From NCBI RefSeq assembly GCF_009674485.1, contig NZ_WKJJ01000006.1:62001-126000 (forward strand): DNA of 64,000 bases. The letters are read 5' to 3'. This document shows, one piece after another, positions 1-8,374 of the stretch. Numbering within the stretch: the stretch's first letter is position 1; each line of letters opens with the position of its first letter. The stretch is from Pseudoduganella rivuli (GTDB lineage Bacteria; Pseudomonadota; Gammaproteobacteria; Burkholderiales; Burkholderiaceae_D). Below the pieces are notes generated by a model. That model worked only from the letters and a program-made list of their open reading frames with translations, ran no database searches and had not been told where the DNA came from. Both the position numbers and the translations under genes were made by a program.

Positions 1-1012
1 CCGCATGCTCGACATGGGCTTCATCCGCGATATCCGCAAAGTGCTGGCGGCGCTGCCGCCGAAGCGCCAGAACCTGCTGTTCTCGGCCACCTTCTCGGAC
101 GAAATCAAGGCGCTGGCCGACGGCTTGCTGGACAGCCCGGCCACCATCGAAGTGGCGCGCCGCAATTCGACGGTGGAAATCATTTCGCAGAAAATCCACC
201 CGGTCGACCGCGACAAGAAGCACCAGATGCTGTCGCACCTGATCCGCACCTACAAGTGGACGCAAGTGCTGGTGTTCACCCGCACCAAGCACGGCGCCAA
301 CAAGCTGGTGGAACAACTGGGCGGCGACCGCATCAACGCGATGGCGATCCACGGCAACAAGAGCCAGTCGGCCCGCACCCGCGCGCTGGCTGAATTCAAG
401 GATGGCACGCTGCAAGTGCTGGTCGCCACCGACATCGCCGCGCGCGGTATCGACATCGACCAGTTACCGCACGTGGTCAACTATGACTTGCCGAACGTGC
501 CGGAAGATTACGTGCACCGCATCGGCCGCACCGGCCGCGCCGGCGCCACTGGCGAAGCCGTGTCGCTGGTCTGCGTGGACGAGCATGTAATGTTGAAAGA
601 CATTGAAAAGCTCATCAAGCAAACCCTGCCGCGAGAAGTGATCCCCGGCTTCGAACCGGATCCGACCGCGAAACCGCAACCGATCCAGCTGCGCAGCGGC
701 ACCGGCCACCACCGCAATCCCCGCCAGGGCAATGGCGGCGGCAACGGCGCCCGTGGCAATGGCGGTAACGGCGGCAATGGCCAGGGCCGCGCCAACGCGG
801 GTGGCGGCCAGGGCCGTGCACCGGCCCCGGCCAACGGCAACCGCAGCACCGGCGGCCAGCCGCGCACACCGGCCGTATCCAATGGCAACCGCAGTGCGGG
901 CAGCCAGGGCCGCAACGGCGCACCGGGCGGCCGCAGCCAGGGCGCAGCCAACGGCAACCGCAACGCACCCCGCGGCGGCCAGCAACCACGCTCAGGCAGC
1001 GGCAACCGCTGA
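1..1012 (+). CDS. rhlE: DEAD-box ATP-dependent RNA helicase, RhlE-like, 3' part
   Basis: Partial: the reading frame is open to the left edge, so the Q motif, Walker A and DEAD box lie outside. What remains is the end of domain 1, with motif III SAT at about residue 29, and all of RecA-like domain 2: motif IV VFTRT, motif V ARGIDI, motif [12 protein letters not shown]. About the last 110 residues are a low-complexity tail of Gly, Asn, Arg and Gln, typical of the disordered RNA-binding tail of RhlE proteins. RhlE helicases remodel RNA in ribosome assembly and RNA decay. Assignment to RhlE rather than another DEAD subfamily rests on the domain 2 sequence and tail, so the symbol is probable, not certain. 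Confidence 0.88.
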   Translation, partial: RMLDMGFIRDIRKVLAALPPKRQNLLFSATFSDEIKALADGLLDSPATIEVARRNSTVEIISQKIHPVDRDKKHQMLSHLIRTYKWTQVLVFTRTKHGANKLVEQLGGDRINAMAIHGNKSQSARTRALAEFKDGTLQVLVATDIAARGIDIDQLPHVVNYDLPNVPEDYVHRIGRTGRAGATGEAVSLVCVDEHVMLKDIEKLIKQTLPREVIPGFEPDPTAKPQPIQLRSGTGHHRNPRQGNGGGNGARGNGGNGGNGQGRANAGGGQGRAPAPANGNRSTGGQPRTPAVSNGNRSAGSQGRNGAPGGRSQGAANGNRNAPRGGQQPRSGSGNR

Positions 1013-1019
1013 CCGTATG

Positions 1020-1043
1020 GCCGCGCCGCTCACGCGGCGCGGC
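1020..1043 (+). terminator. GC-rich hairpin after the helicase gene
   Basis: Perfect 10-bp arms (1020-1029 and 1034-1043) with a TCAC loop, 7 bp after the helicase stop codon. Only a short T run follows, so it is a weak intrinsic terminator or an mRNA 3' stabiliser. Confidence 0.5.
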
Positions 1044-1110
1044 GTTCCGCCTGCACGCAACGGCAAATTGGATTACGATGGCGGCCTGTTAAAACTCAAC
1101 AGGACGAGCC

Positions 1111-1884
1111 ATGCCCCAATTTGCCGCCAACCTGTCGATGCTGTTCACCGAACAGCCCTTCCTGGACCGGTTTGCCGCCGCCCGCGAGGCCGGCTTTGAC
1201 GCCGTCGAATTCCTGTTTCCCTACGCATTCGATCCCGACCAGATCGCGGACCGCCTGCACCGCCATCAATTAAAGCTGGTCTTGCACAATATGCCGTGCG
1301 GCGACTGGAATGCGGGCGACCGCGGCATGGCGTGCGATCCCCGCCGCAACGATGAATTCCGCGAAGGCGTGCAGCTGGCGATTGAGTTCGCCACCGAGCT
1401 GGACGTCACGCGCCTGCACTGCATGGCGGGCAAGGTGCCGCACGGGCTGGACATCGAACGGGCCCGCGAAACCTATATCCAGAACCTGCAATACGCGGCG
1501 GACCAGTGCCGCAAGCACGGCATCGACGTCATGATCGAACCGATCAATTCGTACGACATGCCCGGCTACTTCCTCAACCGCAGCAGGCAGGCGCTCGACA
1601 TCATGGATGCATGCGACCGCCCCAACCTGTTCCTGCAATACGACATCTACCACATGCAGCGGATGGAGGGCGAACTGGCCAACACCATCCGCGCCCACCT
1701 GCCCCGCATCGGCCACATGCAGCTGGCCGATACGCCGGGCCGCCACGAACCGGGCACGGGCGAAATCAATTATCCGTTCCTGTTCAAGCTGCTCGACGAA
1801 CTGGGCTACGACGGCTGGATCGGCTGCGAATACAATCCCCGCGCCGGCACGGTGGAAGGCCTGGGCTGGCGCACTGGCTTGTAA
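1111..1884 (+). CDS. hyi: Hydroxypyruvate isomerase family protein
   Basis: 257 residues, the usual length for Hyi/OtnI TIM-barrel isomerases of the xylose-isomerase-like superfamily. It starts MPQFAANLSMLF and has the family's EFLFPY segment near the N-terminus. Metal-binding acidic and His residues appear at the expected places: MIEPINS, QYDIYHMQ, GHMQLADTPGRHEPGTGEI and a C-terminal GCEYNP. The family interconverts hydroxypyruvate and tartronate semialdehyde in glyoxylate use, or isomerises 2-oxo-tetronate. No glyoxylate carboligase or tartronate semialdehyde reductase gene lies beside it, so the substrate is open. AGGACG precedes the ATG. Confidence 0.88.
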   Translation: MPQFAANLSMLFTEQPFLDRFAAAREAGFDAVEFLFPYAFDPDQIADRLHRHQLKLVLHNMPCGDWNAGDRGMACDPRRNDEFREGVQLAIEFATELDVTRLHCMAGKVPHGLDIERARETYIQNLQYAADQCRKHGIDVMIEPINSYDMPGYFLNRSRQALDIMDACDRPNLFLQYDIYHMQRMEGELANTIRAHLPRIGHMQLADTPGRHEPGTGEINYPFLFKLLDELGYDGWIGCEYNPRAGTVEGLGWRTGL

Positions 1885-1966
1885 CCGCAGGGAAACTTGC
1901 GTCGGCGCAATAGCGCCATAATTATTCGGGAGCAAGATCAACGCTCATTCCTGACCGGGAGAGACG

Positions 1967-2854
1967 ATGAACTTGCTGCCCACTTCACGCCGTGCATTCT
2001 GCACCTTGCTTCTGGCGGCGCTGGCCGGTTGCGCCGCCAGTCCCCGCTTGCAGGACGCGCGCGATTTCGCCGCGGACGCCTCCCGCCTGGGCGGCTATGC
2101 CGACCTCAGCGAACGATTCCGCGATACCTATGTCCGCGAGCGGCCCTACCTGACCGTGGCGGCCGACACCCGCGAGCGCGCCACCGACGCGGAACGGCGC
2201 GCCGCCTTTGCCGACTTCATGGCGATCCACGACGCCGTCACGCACTACATGCGCACGCTGGGCCAGCTGGCCGGCGCCGACCGGTATGCGCTCGACGCCC
2301 CGCTGAAATCGCTGGGCGGCAGCATCAAGGCCTGGCCCGACGCGGGACTGGACGACCGTCACGTGCAGGCCTATACCGGATTGGCCCGCGTGCTGGCGCG
2401 CGCCGCCACGACACAGCGGCAGGAAAACGCCGTACGCCAAATGGTGCAGGACGCTGAACCGCACCTGCAACGGCTGCTGGACGCCATGCAGCGCCTGCTG
2501 CGCTATTACGACAAGAGCAGCGACAACGAACGGGCCATCGTGCTGGGCATGCTGGACGTGGAAATCCCGTTTGCCGACACGCCCCGCGACCGCCTGCTGG
2601 CCGCCATCGCGCGCGCCCACCGGCAGTCGCGCGCGCAGGAATACCGGCTGGCCGGCTTGCGGCACACGCTGGCGATGAAGCACGTGGCCGCCATTGCGGC
2701 GGCGCATACGGCCCTGCTGCACCGCCTCGAACAGCCGGACGACGCGGCGGCCGGTACGGCGCTGAAGGACGCTTCCGGCGCACTGCGCGCCAGCAGCGAC
2801 GCCCTGGCGCAACCGGCGGCGCCGTTGGGCGCGACCCGGCTGGAAATGCCCTGA
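1967..2854 (+). CDS. Predicted lipoprotein, unknown function
   Basis: 295 residues. The N-terminus has an Arg pair, a hydrophobic stretch and the lipobox LAGC (Cys about residue 22), so it should be lipid-anchored. The mature part is almost all alpha-helical, rich in Ala, Arg and Leu with coiled-coil-like periodicity, and has no recognisable catalytic motif. GGGAG lies before the ATG. The next gene starts 42 bp downstream on the same strand and is also helical, so the two are probably one transcription unit. I do not recognise the family. Confidence 0.8.
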   Translation: MNLLPTSRRAFCTLLLAALAGCAASPRLQDARDFAADASRLGGYADLSERFRDTYVRERPYLTVAADTRERATDAERRAAFADFMAIHDAVTHYMRTLGQLAGADRYALDAPLKSLGGSIKAWPDAGLDDRHVQAYTGLARVLARAATTQRQENAVRQMVQDAEPHLQRLLDAMQRLLRYYDKSSDNERAIVLGMLDVEIPFADTPRDRLLAAIARAHRQSRAQEYRLAGLRHTLAMKHVAAIAAAHTALLHRLEQPDDAAAGTALKDASGALRASSDALAQPAAPLGATRLEMP

Positions 2855-2896
2855 CGCCATGCCCTGCCCAGCCATCCTCAACGAACGGAGACTGAC

Positions 2897-3382
2897 ATGA
2901 ACGCCACCAAGCCCCCGATCCCTCCTGCCACGCCGGCCGACATCGAAGCACTGGCCGACAACCTGTCCCGCTGCGCCGATGCGCTGCATGAACGCATCAT
3001 GCGCGCGATCCGCCAGCGCCAGCCCGATCCGGCCGCGGGCACGCCGCCGCAAGACCTGGCGCACGGCATCACGCAACAGGATGCGCAAGCGCTGTTCGAC
3101 CAGGAAGTCTTGCTGCGCCAGTCGGCCAACCACCTGTACGTGCAAGCCGCCGTGCTGGCCGCGGCGGGACAGGAAGCGGTGCGTCAGGAATTGATGGAGA
3201 TCACCGCCACCGCCCGGGACGAATTGCGCCGTGTGGCCCGACTGCAGGCGCTGGCGGGGCTGACCGCCGGCCTCGTCACGCTGGCCGGCGCACTGGCCGC
3301 CGGCAAGCCCGCGCAATGGCCGGCCGCCGTCCGGGACGTGCGCGACCGTTTCAAGGCGCTGCATGACCCGGGGCAAGCCTAG
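2897..3382 (+). CDS. Hypothetical helical protein
   Basis: 161 residues, mostly amphipathic helix, with one short hydrophobic stretch near residues 115-135 (LAGLTAGLVTLAGALAAG) that could be a membrane or buried helix. No signal peptide. A good Shine-Dalgarno GGAG precedes the ATG. It follows the lipoprotein gene by 42 bp, so a shared role with it is possible. No family recognised. Confidence 0.75.
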   Translation: MNATKPPIPPATPADIEALADNLSRCADALHERIMRAIRQRQPDPAAGTPPQDLAHGITQQDAQALFDQEVLLRQSANHLYVQAAVLAAAGQEAVRQELMEITATARDELRRVARLQALAGLTAGLVTLAGALAAGKPAQWPAAVRDVRDRFKALHDPGQA

Positions 3383-3448
3383 CCATCCCCTCTATTGTGC
3401 GCGCCGTCCCGCCTGCCCCCTCTACTATAGAAATAACAGGAGACAGGC

Positions 3449-3805
3449 ATGAACGGATTGACCCAGACGCAGCTGGAAGCGCTGCACGCGGCGCTGGAAC
3501 AGCGCCGGCACATGCTGCTGGACCAGGTGGCATTGGCCACCGCCGGCCCTGCCGTGGAAGAAGTGGAAACGTCGCCGGCCGACAGCGCCAGCAACCGCAC
3601 GATGAACCAGTTACAGCAGGAAACGGCCGGCCACCTGCTCACGCAATTGCGTGCCATTAAGCACGCGCTGGCCAAGTTTGACGATGACAGTTACGGCAGT
3701 TGTGAAAACTGCGGCAACGACATCGGCTACTCGCGCCTGCACGCGCGGCCGGAAGCCACGTTGTGCATTGCGTGCCAGACACGCAGCGAGCAGCGCCAGC
3801 GTTGA
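3449..3805 (+). CDS. DksA/TraR-family zinc-finger protein
   Basis: 118 residues. The N-terminal half forms a helical hairpin. The C-terminus carries the family's four-cysteine zinc finger: CENCG, then CIAC after about 20 residues, around a GYSRLHARPEATLC core. DksA-like proteins enter the RNA polymerase secondary channel and modulate promoters with ppGpp. At 118 residues it is shorter than canonical DksA (about 150), and the hairpin tip lacks an obvious DxxDxA motif, so it is more likely a DksA paralogue of the YbiI/TraR kind. The ATG has an AGGAGA site upstream. Confidence 0.85.
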   Translation: MNGLTQTQLEALHAALEQRRHMLLDQVALATAGPAVEEVETSPADSASNRTMNQLQQETAGHLLTQLRAIKHALAKFDDDSYGSCENCGNDIGYSRLHARPEATLCIACQTRSEQRQR

Positions 3806-3886
3806 TGCATGGCGCCGCGTGCATGCGTGTGTCCACGCGGTCCAAGGCAAGCCTATAATCAAGCCATGTCCCTGCGGGAGATCAAC

Positions 3887-4768
3887 ATGGCTTACCGGTC
3901 AATACTGGTGCATGTGGATGAAACGCCCCGCGTGGCGGAACGGATCCGCTACGCGGTCGAGCTGGCGTTGCAAGATGACGGCCACGTGCTGGGCGTCGCG
4001 CTGACCGGCATTTCGCGCATGCTGTACCAGAACGCCATCCTCGACGAGCAGGACCCGAACCTGGCGCTGCATTTGAATTTCCTGCGTGAACGCGCCAACC
4101 GGGCGCTGGAACAATTCGCGCCGCTGGTGCAGCGCCTCGGCCTGCAATCGTTCGAACAGCGCGTGGTCGACGACGATCCCGGCGCAGGCCTGAGCCTGCT
4201 GGCGCGCCATGCGGACCTGGTGGTGATTGGCCAGGCCGATCCGGAACACGTGGCCACCGTGGCCGGCACGGAGTTTCCCGCCCAGGTGCTGACCAACTCA
4301 GGCCGCCCCGTCCTCGTGGTGCCGTATGCGGGACTGACGCGCCCGGCCGGCGCTGCCCATGCGCCGGCGCGGCGCATCCTGGTGGCATGGAATGGCAGCA
4401 AGGAAGCGGCGCGCGCGGTGCGCGAAGCGCTGCCCCTGCTGAAACGCGCGGACCAGGTGCACATTGCCGTGTTCGATCCGGATTATCAAAAAGCCCTGCA
4501 CGGCGAATCGCCCGGCGGCGATTTGTTGAAATTCCTGATGCGGCACGGGATCGATGCGGAAATCCTCGTACGCCAGACGCAGCGCGGCGGCATGCTGAAG
4601 CGCCCCGCCGGCACCGGTGAAGCGCTGCTGTCGCTGGCGGCCGACTACGCGTGCGATTTACTGGTGCTGGGCGCTTACGGCCATTCGCGCTTCCGCGAAA
4701 CGCTGCTGGGCGGCGTCACCCGCACGGTGCTGGAATCGATGACATTGCCGGTGCTGATGGCGCACTGA
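3887..4768 (+). CDS. Tandem-domain universal stress protein
   Basis: 293 residues, two UspA domains in tandem as in UspE-type proteins. Domain 1 begins AYRSILVHVDET. Domain 2 (from about residue 160) begins RRILVAWNGSKEAARAV and ends with the ATP-binding pattern GAYGHSRFRETLLGGVTRT. Start chosen at the ATG with CGGGAG 6 bp upstream, which gives the normal MAYRSIL beginning. A TATAAT hexamer at 3854-3859 is a likely -10 box. Such proteins bind adenine nucleotides and support survival under stress; the exact role here is unknown. Confidence 0.88.
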   Translation: MAYRSILVHVDETPRVAERIRYAVELALQDDGHVLGVALTGISRMLYQNAILDEQDPNLALHLNFLRERANRALEQFAPLVQRLGLQSFEQRVVDDDPGAGLSLLARHADLVVIGQADPEHVATVAGTEFPAQVLTNSGRPVLVVPYAGLTRPAGAAHAPARRILVAWNGSKEAARAVREALPLLKRADQVHIAVFDPDYQKALHGESPGGDLLKFLMRHGIDAEILVRQTQRGGMLKRPAGTGEALLSLAADYACDLLVLGAYGHSRFRETLLGGVTRTVLESMTLPVLMAH

Positions 4769-4788
4769 ACGCCGGCATTCAATGCCCG

Positions 4789-5151
4789 TTATTCATCCGA
4801 TTGCCACGCCTGGCTGCGGATTTTCGCCACCTGCCGGTGCGCCAGCCAAAGCCACAGCTGCATGGCCGCTTCCTGCGCGGCGCCCGCCATCTTGCGGGGA
4901 TTGGCCAGCGCGATTTCGCAATCGCGGTCCGACCATTCGGCGTAGCAAATGTCGCCGCCGGCCGCCACTTCGACTTCATACATCAAGCCATCGTCGTAGC
5001 CAAACCGTAATACTGCCGTGCCGGGTCCGCCGTCGGGCGCCTGCACGCTGCCGCTATACACTTCAGCCAGGGCCGCGGCCAGTTGCGTCTCCGTTGGCGC
5101 GGCAACGCTGCGGCCATCGGGACGTGTCAGCTCCAACCACGCGTGTGTCAT
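4789..5151 (-). CDS. Hypothetical protein, 120 aa
   Basis: Soluble, acidic protein without signal peptide or membrane segment; Trp-rich near the C-terminus (QLWLWLAHRQ, RSQAW). The ATG is well supported by GGGAGGAGCG directly upstream. It converges with the universal stress gene, 20 bp away. No family recognised. Confidence 0.75.
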   Translation of the reverse strand: MTHAWLELTRPDGRSVAAPTETQLAAALAEVYSGSVQAPDGGPGTAVLRFGYDDGLMYEVEVAAGGDICYAEWSDRDCEIALANPRKMAGAAQEAAMQLWLWLAHRQVAKIRSQAWQSDE

Positions 5152-5280
5152 CGCTCCTCCCAGTGTTTGAGGATCGCAGTATTAGTATTTTGATTGTAGC
5201 AACTAACACCGCGAAGCAAGCATTTCTTCGGGAAATGTGTGCAGCGCTGCAACAGGCGTGGCGCGAACTGAACGGTTAAC

Positions 5281-5853
5281 TTAACGGGTAATCAGCACCG
5301 GCAAGGACAGTGGATTGAAATCCTGCCAATCGCCATCGGCGATGGTCCCTTCCGCTTCTTCGATATGGTGGGCGCCCAACTGGCGCAGCACGTCGATGGC
5401 GCGCTGTTCCTGCGCCAGCATGTCGCCGCCTTCTTCCATGGCCACCGCCACCAGCATGCCGCTGGGCCGCTGCTCGACCTCGTTGGCGATACTGCCCTGC
5501 TCCGACTCGCCGGCTTCCTTCATGTGGGAAAAACTGTACAGCGAGCCCACGTGGCCGCCCACCAGCGCGCCCACCACGGCGCCCAGCGGCCCGGTCACCG
5601 GCGCCGTCACGGCGCCAACCACGGCGCCCACCGCGCTGCCGGTGGCCACGCCTTTCGCCACACCGGCATCGGTTTCTTTCGCACCCGGCGATTTGTCACG
5701 GTCGCCGCCCAGGTCCAGCGCGGCATGCTGGCCCGGCGGGTTGACGAAGAAGGTGCTGATCTGGTCCCTCGGAAAGCCGGCCGCCAGCAGCGCGTCGCGC
5801 GCACGGTCGGTGTCTTCCTGCAATTGGAAATGCCCTGCAATGATGGTGCTCAT
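5281..5853 (-). CDS. Glycine-zipper general stress protein
   Basis: 190 residues. The N-terminal part (GHFQLQEDTDRARDALLAAG) resembles the fold of general-stress proteins that sense a small ligand. The middle is a Gly/Ala/Val-rich glycine zipper (about residues 70-115), likely a membrane hairpin, and the rest is soluble with a repeated VAMEEG / VLRQLGA segment. The start was set at the ATG with AGGAGCG upstream; 81 bp of open frame lie further upstream without a ribosome site. A GTGCG-N4-CGCAC palindrome lies 58 bp before the start, putting it in the proposed stress regulon. Confidence 0.8.
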   Translation of the reverse strand: MSTIIAGHFQLQEDTDRARDALLAAGFPRDQISTFFVNPPGQHAALDLGGDRDKSPGAKETDAGVAKGVATGSAVGAVVGAVTAPVTGPLGAVVGALVGGHVGSLYSFSHMKEAGESEQGSIANEVEQRPSGMLVAVAMEEGGDMLAQEQRAIDVLRQLGAHHIEEAEGTIADGDWQDFNPLSLPVLITR

Positions 5854-5911
5854 GGTGCGCTCCTGTAATGGTCCTGGCGCACCAGCTTGCCCGTGTACGA
5901 ACACGCCTTCC

Positions 5912-5925
5912 GTGCGTTCACGCAC
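5912..5925 (-). promoter_or_regulatory. Regulon palindrome, site 1
   Basis: GTGCG-TTCA-CGCAC, 58 bp before the start codon of the glycine-zipper stress gene on the minus strand. A CAAGCT hexamer lies 22 nt downstream (5889-5884). Confidence 0.6.
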
Positions 5926-5944
5926 ACCTTGCAAAAGTCAGGAA

Positions 5945-6844
5945 TTACCAGCTGGCGATGGCGAACGAGCGGCCCTGAGCGGATGGGGCGGCAAACACGA
6001 CGTCCGGCGTCCACGCGGGCGGCGGCGCATCGGTCCAGTTGCGCGGGTCGACGCGGTAATATTTTTGCAGTTCGTCATACAGCGCCGGATGGCGCTCGCG
6101 CATTTGCCACGGCTTACCGAAGAACGTTTCCGTGGCCACCGCAAAGAATTCCGCGGGACTGGTGGCGCCGTAGTGGTCCAGCACGCTGTCGGTGCGGCCG
6201 TAATACGCGTCGTATTGCAGGTTGGCGAAGTCGCGCGACAGTACGGCGGACCAGCTGCGGTAGCTGTCGGGACTGCCGAGATACGGGGCGCCGTTGGTGT
6301 GGCCCGATTCACTGTCGAGCTGGTGTGCGAACTCGTGCAGTACCACGTGGTGGCTGTCGCCCCAGTGCTGCGACGCCTGCAGCACGTCGGCCCACGACAG
6401 CACGACCCGCCCGTCTTCCCACGATTCGCCCAGCAAGGTTTGCTTGACGTCCGTGACGACGCCGCCGGCCGCCACTTCGCGCCGGGGCACGAGGAACGCG
6501 CCCGGATAGACCAGGACGGTATGCAGCGTACGGTACACCTTGTTGGGCCGGTTCAGCACCAGCATACTGGCCTGGCCGGCAATCGTGTAACGCATCTCAT
6601 CGTCGATTTCCAGGCCTTCGCAACCGACAAATTTCTTCGTGTGCAGGAAATGCTTCGCCAGTTGCTGCAATTGCACTTGCGTGGCCGCATCCATGCGGCG
6701 GTACGGTGCGATATTGCGCTCGAAAATCGCCAGCGCATGGGGTGGCAACGGTTGCGCCAGTGCGCGCCGCAAGCGCCAGCGCGGAACCAGCAGGGGCAAG
6801 GCGCACGCCAGCGCCAGCAGGGGAATCCACCACAATGCTTCCAT
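5945..6844 (-). CDS. mtfA: Zinc-dependent peptidase MtfA
   Basis: 299 residues. An N-terminal hydrophobic helix (about residues 1-20) is followed by the M90 peptidase domain with the gluzincin motif HEFAHQLD near residue 168 and downstream SYRSWSAVLSRDF. The family hallmark GCEGLEI occurs near residue 75. MtfA in enterobacteria titrates the glucose-PTS repressor Mlc and has aminopeptidase activity; whether Mlc exists here cannot be told. It reads toward the glycine-zipper gene, about 90 bp apart, with regulon site 1 in that gap. Confidence 0.9.
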   Translation of the reverse strand: MEALWWIPLLALACALPLLVPRWRLRRALAQPLPPHALAIFERNIAPYRRMDAATQVQLQQLAKHFLHTKKFVGCEGLEIDDEMRYTIAGQASMLVLNRPNKVYRTLHTVLVYPGAFLVPRREVAAGGVVTDVKQTLLGESWEDGRVVLSWADVLQASQHWGDSHHVVLHEFAHQLDSESGHTNGAPYLGSPDSYRSWSAVLSRDFANLQYDAYYGRTDSVLDHYGATSPAEFFAVATETFFGKPWQMRERHPALYDELQKYYRVDPRNWTDAPPPAWTPDVVFAAPSAQGRSFAIASW

Positions 6845-6964
6845 AGTGCCGTCCAGGTAGAAGGTCAGCCACCAAGATGGGGTTCACAAATAGCAATTCA
6901 ATGCAAACAGCCGAACTATGTCCGGCTGTTTTCACTGTAGCACTGCGGCGGCGGGATGGAATGC

Positions 6965-7585
6965 TTACGATTGGGCTTTCTGCATCGACGGCGCCGCGCC
7001 AAACAGGGCGGCCACCAGCGGATCGCGCGTCACGGGGCCGCGGTTCACGCGGATGGCGTAATGGGTATCGTCCGCCAGGATATGGAAGTGGCGTCCGGCG
7101 CCGGCCATGGCCTGTTCGCGCAGGCTGGGGCGCTCTTTACGGGGTGGCGTACCTTCGCGTTTTGGCTGGGAAATGGCGCCCAGGAATTGCTTGACGCGCT
7201 CCGCGTCCGGCGTCAACTGATAGACCGCCTTGCCCAGGTAAGTAGCGGTGCCTTCGATATACCGCGCCAGTTCGATCACACCCGCTTCGCGCAAGTCGCG
7301 GATATATTTGCGGGCGCCGGAGGGCGAGAATTTCAGGAACCAGGCGATTTCATCGGCCAGCATTTCGTGCTGTTGCAACTCGGCAATCAGCTTTTGCATG
7401 TTTTCGATGCGGCGCAATGTGGCCGACGTCGAGCGCACCCGCTCGATCGAAGCCAGGGACAAAGGCTTGCGCTCAGGGATGGGGCCGGGGCGCTCCACCA
7501 GTGCCAGTCTCGGCTTTTCCACGAACTTTGCCGGTTCCTGCTGGTCAGCGAGGCTGGATTCTTGGTTTTCTCTGAATGCGTGCAT
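6965..7585 (-). CDS. Putative winged-helix DNA-binding protein
   Basis: 206 residues. The middle (about 60-140) is a helix-turn-helix region: EIAWFLKFSPSGARKYIRDLREAGVIEL, followed by a wing-like YQLTPDAERV. The flanks are basic and Pro-rich, probably disordered. Start chosen at the ATG preceded by AAGGAGT; the frame extends upstream but without a ribosome site. This fits a transcription regulator; the target is unknown. The divergent gap to the next gene (261 bp) contains regulon site 2. Confidence 0.65.
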   Translation of the reverse strand: MHAFRENQESSLADQQEPAKFVEKPRLALVERPGPIPERKPLSLASIERVRSTSATLRRIENMQKLIAELQQHEMLADEIAWFLKFSPSGARKYIRDLREAGVIELARYIEGTATYLGKAVYQLTPDAERVKQFLGAISQPKREGTPPRKERPSLREQAMAGAGRHFHILADDTHYAIRVNRGPVTRDPLVAALFGAAPSMQKAQS

Positions 7586-7772
7586 GTGAATACTCCTTAT
7601 GAATTGCCAGAGGCGCGATCGCGTCGATCGCGGCATGTGCCGTGAACTCAGGCAACATGCGTCGTCTACATCTGGCAATCAGGATGCCGGGATAGCAAAA
7701 TCCGGTCTGTGCGGCAACGAACATAAGTGAGCAATACTGGAAATACGTAGGCAAATTGTCATCAAACCGAGG

Positions 7773-7786
7773 GTGCGTTTGCGAAC
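7773..7786 (+). promoter_or_regulatory. Regulon palindrome, site 2
   Basis: GTGCG-TTTG-CGAAC, one mismatch between arms, followed by AGA. A TATGCT -10-like hexamer starts 22 nt later (7809). 60 bp separate the site from the ATG at 7847. Confidence 0.6.
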
Positions 7787-7846
7787 AGATGGCAGGCGAA
7801 GCGGGCTTTATGCTGGCCTCACCTTATCCATATGAAGGACAACATC

Positions 7847-8098
7847 ATGAAATTACCAATGCTGCTGGCCGCTGTAGCGACCGCCCTCACCCTTACCGCA
7901 TGCGAACGCACCACAGTGAACAACCCACCGGTGGTTGAGACGCCCGCCCCGGCGCCATCGGCCGTGCCGGTGCCCGTTCCAGTCCCGGTGCCTGGCCCGG
8001 CTGGTCCGCAAGGACCGCAGGGTCCGCAAGGCGAAGCAGGCAAACCCGGCGACACGACCGTCATTGTTCCCGACCGCCCAGCCGAACCCGCCCGCTGA
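7847..8098 (+). CDS. Small lipoprotein with Pro-Val and collagen-like repeats
   Basis: 83 residues. The signal peptide ends in the lipobox LTAC. The mature chain is a Pro/Ala/Val run of repeated VP dipeptides, then six consecutive Gly-X-Y triplets of collagen type (GPA, GPQ x3, GEA, GKP), then a short tail. Start at the second in-frame ATG with AAGGAC 7 bp upstream. Probably a surface or periplasmic spacer; no enzymatic domain. Controlled by regulon site 2. Confidence 0.78.
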   Translation: MKLPMLLAAVATALTLTACERTTVNNPPVVETPAPAPSAVPVPVPVPVPGPAGPQGPQGPQGEAGKPGDTTVIVPDRPAEPAR

Positions 8099-8148
8099 CG
8101 CGCACGCTGCTGAATAGTTGCTCAGCAGCTACTCTGATACAATGCTTG

Positions 8149-8185
8149 CCGCGCTGCACCATTTTGGTGTGGCGCGGTTTCTTTT
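8149..8185 (+). terminator. Intrinsic terminator after the collagen-like lipoprotein gene
   Basis: 12-bp arms with two mismatches (8149-8160 and 8166-8177), ATTTT loop, then TTTCTTTT. A second hairpin with GGGGA / TCCCC outer arms follows at 8186-8212, and a GCTGCTGA hairpin precedes at 8106-8129. The three together fill most of the gap before ompA. Confidence 0.6.
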
Positions 8186-8261
8186 GGGGAACGCCACCGT
8201 GGCGGTGTCCCCTTGGAATGGGGCTGGACTGTAGTAATTCCACAACGATGTCCCTTTGCAT

Positions 8262-8275
8262 GTGCGCTAGCGCAC
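8262..8275 (+). promoter_or_regulatory. Regulon palindrome, site 3
   Basis: Perfect GTGCG-CTAG-CGCAC. A TAAAGT hexamer starts 22 nt later (8298). 99 bp upstream of the ompA-like start, so this leader is longer than at the other sites. Confidence 0.6.
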
Positions 8276-8374
8276 AGTAGCGTTGCTCGAATGTCCATAA
8301 AGTTCAGTCCAACAGCTTCAAGCTGGAAATATTGTGGTGCGTCAGCATCACCCCTCTAACATCGGGAGTAACTT

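Noticed and set aside
1985..3376. 463-codon open frame on the minus strand opposite the lipoprotein and helical gene
   Set aside because: Arg/Gly/Gln-rich composition with no domain, no ribosome site, and it covers two genes with signal peptide and good starts; it is a mirror of high G+C codon use.
8118..8143. TTGCTC ... TACAAT as a promoter for a small RNA before ompA
   Set aside because: Spacer is only 14 bp; not convincing without transcript data.
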